64,000 bases of DNA from Platerodrilus igneus (taxonomy: Eukaryota > Arthropoda > Insecta > Coleoptera > Lycidae). The position numbers and the translations under genes were made by a program. The notes beneath the pieces were generated by a model. The model had not been told where the DNA came from, made no database searches, and saw nothing but the letters and a program-made list of their open reading frames with translations. The stretch is from contig JARFIW010001452.1 of assembly GCA_036346225.1 (NCBI GenBank), forward strand, positions 558,001-622,000, given 5' to 3'. Below, piece after piece: positions 56,880 to 64,000 of the stretch (position 1 is the first letter of the stretch; each line of letters opens with the position of its first letter).

Positions 56880-58845
56880 GACCTGCACCTTGAAGACGTT
56901 CTAGATTACTAGAACGGGTGGAAGGGCTTCCGCGTTCCAGTGACCTAAAGCCAAACTATAGATTCGTCCAAAGTAGTAGGGTCTTTAGTGAGGAACCAGA
57001 ATAAGACAGGTCCCCGAAAAAAGGGCAGCGGTAATTTCGGTACTTAGATTGGTAGTTACTATAGGGGTCGGTATGGCATTCTAAGACACACTACCGCAAT
57101 GTGGAAGGCAACGGGAAACCACCACATTACCTCCCAAGTACACAGCGTACTTAAATTGTAATAAACATGACGGCATTCTCTGGGGTAAAAGATTCCGAAG
57201 TCGAAATAGTCCCCCATTCGAATCTCCAAGAAGAAACTACTTCGGAGGATGTAGACAGAAAGTTTAGAAAAAGAATTGGGAACATTCTGCGAGTCGGAGA
57301 GTGGAGTGCGAGAAGTATGAAGCTAGTAGGTAAGCTAGAGAACTTAAAAATTGAAGTGCATAGGTTAGCACTAGACATAGTAAAGATCAGTGAATTTTGG
57401 TGGCCAGAGGCGGGGGATTTTTGGAGCAGAGACTTTAGGGTAATTCACACAGGACCCGAGGAAGGAAATTCGGGTGTGGGGATAGTTATGAGAAAAAGAT
57501 AGGACACTGTAGAAAACTACCTACAAAAGAACGAAAGAGTGTACCTATGGTTAGATTAGAATCTAAATCGGTAAGTTAGAGATAGACCCGGGTTAGACTA
57601 GTGCACATCGATAGTCAAAGATGTAGAATGCGAAAATTTCAGGGAAATGTGTAGGCTAGCTCAGAATAGAAATCAATGTAGGTACGCGTCCAGTTTCAAG
57701 ACGGAAAACCTTATAACAAAAAAAAGTTATACTACTACCTGATGATTATTGTAGACAACTACAAGTGTTGCGTTTGCAATATTCTAAACTAATGTTAATT
57801 GTGTGAAAAAATTTACTGGGAAAACTAATAATTCGGCAAACGTCTGTGGTGGGGAATCTTGGTAACTGCAGGCTGCTTAAACCCGTTTACATACCAAATG
57901 TCTGTGTTGGGAGTCTTGGTAATTGGAGGTTGCTTAACCCTCTTAACATACCTCTAAATATCGGTGAAATAGGGTATATATTTGTAAAACAACAGAAAGG
58001 AAACATAGCTGTATCTAGGTTGTAAGAGTGTCAGAAACTGTGTAGGCTAGCTCAGAATAGAAATTGGAGGGACGCGTCCCACCTGTTCCAAGATGGAAAA
58101 CCTAATGGCAAAAAAATATATGCACGTAAACCTTATGAATTTTATAAACAACTACAGGTTTTGATTTTGCAATATTTTCAACTAACCTTGATTGTGCGAA
58201 AGTATTTATTGGAAAACTATTAATTCGACAAAAGTTCAAGTGTTAAGGGATCTTGGTTGCAACAGGTTGCTTAACCCCCTTCACATATCAGCTAATATCG
58301 GTGAAATGGGGTATATATTTACAAAAAAATAGAAGGGGAGCCGCACTATATCTAGCAAGAAAGAACAGTGGCTATATTTGAAGACAACATACATAGAAAC
58401 AAGAATAAAAATGTTAGCAATTGTGTGGAGCATAGCACTCTACGTCTATAAAATAGTGAATAGGGGCAGTAGGAGAAGCAGACTGGAAAAGGATGAAGTC
58501 TTTTGGAATGTTATGCTTCCGATGTATGAATAGCCTGAACAGTTAATAACAGAGGTTATAGAAATAGTAGAGGATTAAAGATATCTGCTAAAAACAAAAA
58601 AAAATTGAAGAAATAGATATAAGGATAGGATACCTTCTAAAGCATTTTTGTGAAATATTACGAGATATATTACAAGCAGATATAGAAAGAAAAGAGGTAG
58701 ATGTAGACCTAGATCAGACTATTGGACGCAAATGGTGAAAGATGTAGGCTGTCGGAATTTCAGGGAAATGTGTAGTTTAGCTCAGAATAAGAAACAATGG
58801 AGGAACGCGTCTAACCAGTTTCAGGACTGAAGACAGTGATGTACG
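56880..58845 (+). mobile_element. RTE-like LINE, internally deleted copy with both ends
   Basis: It carries the 5' leader (56880-57166, with gttctagattactagaacgg) and an open frame at 57167-57502 covering the start of the endonuclease (GNILRVGEWSARSMK to VGIVMRKR). After aaatcggtaag near 57572 it switches abruptly to the C-terminal/tail region (agacccgggttagactag). The composite tail with three ggcagc-like units and the decayed second C-terminal segment follows to about 58845. It lacks most of the endonuclease and all of the reverse transcriptase, so any past movement would have needed a helper copy. Confidence 0.8.
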
Positions 58846-59377
58846 CTAATTCAATAAATAGACTAAATGTGTAGGTGAGACCAGGGCATTGTGGGATTCT
58901 TAAGATTCATCAGCTATTCATCGGCATTCAATAGTTAAAAAACTGTTTTAGTCGTTTAGATTGCCTCTAATGTTGTGCATCACACGTGCCATGATAATTA
59001 CAATAATTACATCCTTAATAATCGATAAAATATAACATTTTCTTTAAAAATCGTTTGTCCCGCTATGACACGCTATAGGGAGTAAAGTACGGTACTTAAT
59101 GGGATATAGGTTATTTAATGAAGAAGGTCGTACATATTGGAAAAATATTTTTAGTGGTAAGCTTAACCTAAAACACAAAAATTTAAAACACAAAAAACAT
59201 TCTAATGCGTAGTTATATTAATTTATGTAAACTGAAGTGCAAACGACACAAAGAGGAATATGCTTTATCTCTATATCGCATACTCCGTCATACGAGCAAT
59301 GTGCCCAACGACTGCACTTTATACACTTAATCGACTCTTCATTGGACTGAAACCATAATTACGGACAATGCAGATAC
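58846..59377. other. No gene recognised
   Basis: gagaccagggcattgtggga near 58883 resembles a pogo-type end and a pogo remnant lies just to the right, but the partner end was not found. Confidence 0.25.
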
Positions 59378-60289
59378 TTAGCACTTTGTTGTCATCGTCA
59401 GAGAATACGTTTGCAAGAGTCGCCTTAAAATTGCTTTAGTTTGTTGTTCTTTTTTTGTCGTAATTTTGCACGATTTACCTTCAAAAGTCTTCGTTATGTC
59501 CCTTTTGCAAACATTTTTTTTTTGTTTTTTTTGTTCAAGCAATTCGTTTTTGTAAGACGACTCCGTAATTATTGCTACTATTTTCCTGAGCTTTGTAAAC
59601 CGCTGCGTTGTTCTTACTTCTTTAGGTAAAGGCAATATGACTTCAGGCTATACTGCAATTGGTAAAATTGTTCATTCCTGAACATCCCGGTTGCGAAGAG
59701 CTTAATTAAAGAGCGAGCTTTAGAATTACTCTGCTTATTCCGTACCTTTCTGTTATATGTTTCTGAACATCCAGGTTGTGAGGAACCAGGTCGAAGAGCC
59801 GGTTCAAGAGTCTTTTGCCTGTATTGAAGTTTTGCCATAAGAGTTTCTGAATCATATTTCGTTTCAGCCGGAGCAAAATCTACGTCAGTAAAAATGTTTG
59901 GTTCCAGAGACCAAATTACTGTAGACCTAAACGAACATACAGCAGTTGTCGTAGCAGAAATAAACGTCTGTCCAAAAAATCTTGACAGTCTGAAATTAGG
60001 TAACTGCACGTCCGGGATGTACTTGTAAACATTTCTTGGCTTTGATGCTGTAGTAGTTACTCAAGGGCTTCATAGAACAGACATCTAGGAGCTGAAGACG
60101 GTGTATACAGTATGGCAGTAAACATAGAAGGGTAATACAATTTTCGTCAGCCAAATCAGTAAGTTCAACACTTCTAACTTGAGTAGCATACCACTCAAGC
60201 AGCAACAAGAGTGAGTCTTTTTTGGTTGCGCATGTGACCATTCCATAAATCTTTTTAACTACAGGACGAACAAATGACCTTGTATCCAT
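59378..60289 (-). pseudogene. Pogo-like (DDE_1) transposase, C-terminal half
   Basis: Minus-strand frame 60289-59996 contains DSLLLLLEWYATQVRSVELT, then LADENCITLLCLLPY and HRLQLLDVCSMKPLS, the second and third catalytic regions of pogo/Tigger-type DDE_1 transposases. The Asp usually found after LLLL is Glu here and the nearby His is changed, while the Asp in LQLLDV remains. Frame 60009-59614 follows with FISATTTAVCSFRSTVIWSL and VDFAPAETK, then a basic tail in 59635-59378. The N-terminal DNA-binding domain is missing. Overlapping frames show at least two shifts. Inactive remnant. Confidence 0.75.
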
Positions 60290-60542
60290 CCAGATTCATG
60301 ACATTCTCCCAAAAAACCAAACGTTACTCTATCCATCTGGTAACCATAGAAGTTCACGAAGATTTTCTTATACAGAATGCCATGGATACTTTTTTTAGTT
60401 ATTTATTGATAGCACTTGTTTATATACTGTCCTTTACTTTCGTATGAATTCCCTTTTCATTTGATGCATGCAAATTTTGGGGTAATTGTTTAGTTCCTAT
60501 TTTGAAATAATTTAAAATGACCATTAACAAAATGTTAGAAGT

Positions 60543-60683
60543 TATTTACGCGATAAATACAAACTTGGAAACAAAGCGGTCGAAAGGGCACGAAAAATAC
60601 GTACCACACTCGGAAATGACGCTGTAAGTGATCGGACAGCACAGAAGTGGTCTAACAAAAATTTTCCACGAAAGATTTCAGCA
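60543..60683 (+). pseudogene. Mariner N-terminal helix-turn-helix scrap
   Basis: The frame reads YKLGNKAVERARKIRTTLG then NDAVSDRTAQKWSNKNF before a TGA. It is the first helix-turn-helix of classical mariner (SETMAR-like) transposases, 47 codons only. The catalytic domain is absent. It belongs to a different family from the DUF4817-type elements at 13.3 and 61.2 kb. Confidence 0.6.
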
Positions 60684-61157
60684 TGAATCAAGAAACGCGC
60701 TCTAAAAGACCGAAAAACATTAACAACAAGATCTAAAAAAAGTTTTAAAATAAATGTGCTTAAAGTTTGCAAAATGATTTAATGTGAGCTGAAACCAATC
60801 GATTGCACCTTCACCAGCTAGGGAAGACGCAGAGGTTAAGGAACAATAATAACGAGTCAACAACACACCTATCACGGTATTCCCTTTTGGGGATCGTAAC
60901 CCTAGCACCTCTTTCTGAAGGATATGCAGGACGTAGCTCCAGACTGCTACTCTCCTTTTACTCCCACAATCGTTTTTCGCCTCCACCGGTCTCTTCACGC
61001 CTAGTTTACCTATGTAACATTCATACACGACTTTGACATGTTCTTTGACTTCTTAGACTTTCCACCTTTCGTTCTTTCAAAACCTCCTCTACTACAACCA
61101 ACCATCTTTTACGCGGTCTGTCCCTTGCAGCTTTACCAATCGCCTTACTTGCACATA

Positions 61158-62115
61158 CAGAGTGGTACAAAAGTCCCGGAACGGTCAAATATTTTGGGAA
61201 ATACTCATCGCATCAAAAAAAGAAAAAATACGTGTTTAATATTTTTTTAAAAGCCATCCAATGACACCAAAATTGAACCCCCGCCCCCATCCCCTGGGGG
61301 AAGGGGTGCGGCAACTTTAAAAGTTTAAGTGGCAAACCCCCATTTGTTATTGCAGATTCGAATTCCGCAGGATAAATTACCCCAAATTGACCTACGACAC
61401 AAGCCATTTTGGATGATAGAAGGCGTTGTAATTGACAAAACCAAAATAGGGTACAAAAACATTTGAAATCGAAAAATGTCAGAATTACATTCATTTTTAG
61501 TATTCATTTCGTTACTAGCTTTTGATATTATTTCGTGATGTCTCTGTCTGAAAGAGAAAGAATAATTGTCCTGATGATGTGGGGGTATGGAGATAAAGAA
61601 AGATCATTGCAGCAAGTCGCAGATTTATTCAATGAAGTCAATGCGGAACGTCAACCGATTTCTAAATCTACTGTGAGTCGAACAGTGAATCGTTTTGAGC
61701 GAACTGGTTCGGTGAAGGATGAACCAAGATCTGGAAGACCTAAAAGCGCGACGAGAGGTGGTCAATTTGAACACCTTCGGCAGTAATTTCGTTATGTATG
61801 AAATAAATAATTTATTATTTTACTTCTTTTATTTTCTGATCCATCAATTCTTCTAGAAATAGTTAATTTTTGTCGATTGCAGCGCCATCTGCAAAAAACC
61901 TAAAAAAATTATGACTAACATTTTGTGGCGAATCCGAATCTGCAATAACAAATGGAGGTTTCCACTTAAACTTTTAAAGTTGCCCCACCCCTACCCCTAG
62001 GGGATGGTGTCATTGGATAGCTTTTAAAAAGTATTGAACACGAATTTTTTCTTTTTCTAATGCGATGAGTATTTCTCAAAATATTTGACCGTTCCGGGAG
62101 TTTTCTACCACTCTG
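61158..62115 (+). mobile_element. Mariner-like MITE with long inverted ends
   Basis: 958 bp, starting cagagtggta and ending taccactctg, flanked by TA on both sides (61156-61157 and 62116-62117). The inverted ends extend about 215 bp, with caacttttaaaagtttaagtgg-type sequence conserved in both. The rejoined flanks restore the LINE sequence (cgctcggtaag with cttgcacata), confirming insertion into the LINE. It codes only for the N-terminal part of a transposase. Confidence 0.88.
61535..61786 (+). CDS. Truncated mariner-like transposase N-terminus, 83 aa
   Basis: An intact frame with MSLSERERIIVLMMWGYGDK, QQVADLFNEVNAERQPI and KSTVSRTVNRFERTGSVKDE, ending at TAA 61784. It is a helix-turn-helix DNA-binding region of the DUF4817-like group, followed by the usual RSGRP hinge. 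The catalytic domain that should follow is absent because the right inverted end comes soon after. If made, the peptide could bind the element's ends without cutting them, but expression is not shown. The alternative start two codons in (second Met) is equally possible. Confidence 0.6.
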   Translation: MMSLSERERIIVLMMWGYGDKERSLQQVADLFNEVNAERQPISKSTVSRTVNRFERTGSVKDEPRSGRPKSATRGGQFEHLRQ

Positions 62116-63165
62116 TATACGCTCGGTAAGCCTATCCTCATTCATTCTTTTCATATGTGCAAACCGTTTAAGCGCGCTAGGCTCGTCCAACTCCTTAAGG
62201 GTCACATGCACCCCGCACTCTGCTCTAACCCACTTGTTTGACACTTTGTCTCTTAATGATTTTCCGCACACACTTCATAAGAACCTCATTCCTGCAGAAT
62301 GTATACGACTAATGTGCTTCTTCCTCCAGGCCCAAGTTACGCTTCCATACATAACAGTTGGCACAAACATACCGTTGTAAATGGCCCACTTTGTATTTGT
62401 AGTCAATCTTTCATTCCTGTTCACTGTTCAAATACTTCCAAATATTATTCTTCTATCATTTGCGCTTCTTTCTATTTCACCAACCGCAGCTATTCATTGC
62501 GGAAAAATTTCTACCAAGATACACGAAGTCATTCACTTTCTTCGTCGTGTCATTGTCTACTCCAAATACAAAAGCATCAATTCCGTCATCTCTGTCAAAA
62601 AACATTACTTTCGACTTATTTCCATTCACGTTCATTTCATATTTTCACACGCATCTGTTAGCTTGTCAAGCAGTCGTTGCAAATCTTGTGACGATAAATC
62701 TAATACTACTGCGTCATCCGCATACAACAGCACACTGACATTTGTTTTACCACATTCACACAGCAATTTCCATAATTCACTTCAATTCACTGAGCCATAT
62801 CCTTTTCCAGATCTACAAATGCTGTATACATTTTCTTTTTGGCATGCATACTTTTCGACAATTTGTTGCATTACGAACAACTGATCCACAAATCTTTTTT
62901 GAGGCATAAAACCACATTGAACGTTCCATATCTTGCTCTATGTTCTCTTGCGAACTCTTGCGGTCACAATTTTTCCATTTCATCTACATCCGTCGCTTTG
63001 TCATTCTTCAAAGTTATCACCTCCCTCCGCACCTCGTCTACACTGCATTCGAACTGTATACTATTACCTACGTTTTTGACCAGTGCATTGCTTCTTTCTT
63101 CATCATCCGCACTCATCTGTATCCTTCTTACCACTATCATACAGCATCTTTAAATACTCTTTTCA

Positions 63166-63470
63166 GTTCATTTACATTTCCAATGCTCCACCTGTAGGTA
63201 CTACATTGGCCAGGAGGCGAGTTTTTTGTTGCCTGGAAATTTAGAATTTTGCCGAACCCTTGCCGTTTCAGGCAAGGTAGAGATTTTTAACGTGCGTGAC
63301 AACACTCACACACGGGACCTCCATTTTACTTCTCATCCGAACGAGGGCGTAATTTTTGTGAAAAATGCTCACCTGCCATTTTTCAAGCAGTCGGCCGTGT
63401 CGGGATTTGAACCCGGGACCTTGGGATCCGTAGTCTTACGCTTACTACATTGATCCACGACGACGCCTAT
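63166..63470 (-). mobile_element. tRNA-derived SINE with 12 bp target duplication
   Basis: Flanked by atactcttttca at 63154-63165 and 63471-63482. On the minus strand it starts with cgtggatcaatgtagtaagc (A-box region) and gggttcaaatcccgacac (B-box), followed by the family body and a tail ending gcattggaaatgtaaatga. Its head closely matches the 31.26 kb copy and differs from the 13.87 kb one, so two head variants of the SINE are present. It is inserted in the second LINE. Confidence 0.92.
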
Positions 63471-64000
63471 ATACTCTTTTCAACAGTTTCTCTCGCCTGC
63501 TTCGTTTCAAACTATTTCATTTTTGATGTTAACAACTCTCTCTCTAACATAGTAGCGTACTCTTTTTGAGTCGACTCTTCCAACAAGCGTTCTACTTTCA
63601 CTTTTGAATTGTCTCACATTCTGCTTTCCTGTCTAAACCTACTTTCGGCCAAGGTAAACTCTGGACAAAACCAGAAAATGATCGGTTCCACACTCAGATC
63701 TTCTCATTACTCTCGTGTCTTAAACGTTTTCTTAAACTTTCATCAAATACAATCAAAAATCGTTATACTTTTGCTTTTCCTCTTTGTCATGTGTACTTGT
63801 GTATGTCTTTGTTTGTACCATGTGTGGATACAAACAATTCTCTTGCCATATATATACTCACTAACATAACTCTATTTTAGTTCGTTCTTAGATAAGCAAC
63901 GAACTTACCACATGTTCGGCATTTTATCTGTACTCCAATCGAACTATTCATATCACCTAATAGAAACACGATCATTCCTTTCTTTGTCTAATACATTTTC

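Larger units (their letters stand above)
60800..64000 (-). mobile_element. Second LINE (endonuclease + reverse transcriptase), runs off window
   Basis: Reading from 64000 downward: a VFLLGDMNSSIGVQI-like endonuclease motif (about 63950) and GTDHFLVLSRVYLG (about 63670). After a SINE come a connector, QKENVYSI-like palm residues (about 62830), SVLLYADDAVVLDLSSQDL with the YADD box (about 62730), KVNDFVYLG, NGMFVPTVMYGSVTWAW (about 62360), CGKSLRDKVSNKWVRAECGV and FAHMKRMNEDRLTERI (about 62130). After a 958 bp MITE the tail resumes with a KVESLRSQ-like stretch near 61070. Stops and shifts are frequent. Its C-terminal region differs from the RTE-like family here; clade unresolved. Confidence 0.75.

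Noticed and set aside
62299..63197. Overlapping plus-strand frames up to 167 codons
   Set aside because: Antisense to the second LINE, whose YADD box and C-terminal motifs read on the minus strand.

Overview
This window reads as AT-rich nuclear DNA from an arthropod, most likely an insect. It contains an RTE/BovB-type LINE lineage, a tRNA-derived SINE, CR1- and Jockey-like LINE fragments, Ty3/gypsy and BEL/Pao fragments, pogo, hAT and DUF4817-type mariner pieces, and one gene with GT-AG introns. There are no operons, ribosome binding sites or rRNA genes. I find no convincing complete host gene. The best host candidate is one possible terminal exon near 11.5 kb. The species cannot be fixed from what I see.

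Layout. 0-6 kb: LINE 3' ends, short tandem repeats, a scattered palindromic motif and SINE copies. 7-10.7 kb: a decayed copy of a multicopy arthropod protein family, split by a 2.1 kb foldback element. 13.2-15.1 kb: a mariner-like element whose transposase is split by a SINE. 17.8-20.3 kb: gypsy integrase, then a hAT-like BED-finger remnant. 22.0-26.6 kb: a TIR-bounded element carrying a spliced zinc-finger plus CIDE-N gene. 26.9-27.6 kb: BEL gag. 28.5-31.9 kb: an RTE copy broken by a 2.2 kb inverted-repeat insert, which holds a DNA polymerase B fragment and an orphan reading frame, and also broken by a SINE. 35-36.3 kb: gypsy, Jockey and RTE scraps. 40.6-40.9 kb: a 260 bp tRNA-like palindrome. 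41.6-45.4 kb: a head-to-tail SINE array joined to an RTE 3' half. 45.74-51.86 kb: a 6.1 kb foldback element whose arms are about 30 copies of a 172 bp satellite in opposite orientations. 53.5-58.8 kb: two RTE copies head to head. 59.4-60.7 kb: pogo and mariner scraps. 60.8-64.0 kb: a second LINE, interrupted by a 958 bp mariner-like MITE and a SINE, and running off the window.

The parts do not form a pathway; they are layers of insertion. Autonomous families (RTE, other LINEs, mariner, pogo, hAT, LTR elements) are decayed, while short non-autonomous ones (SINE, MITE, foldback) sit inside them with clean junctions and so are younger. The most distinctive items are the 172 bp satellite foldback, the CIDE-N/zinc-finger element, and the inverted-repeat insert with a polymerase B remnant.
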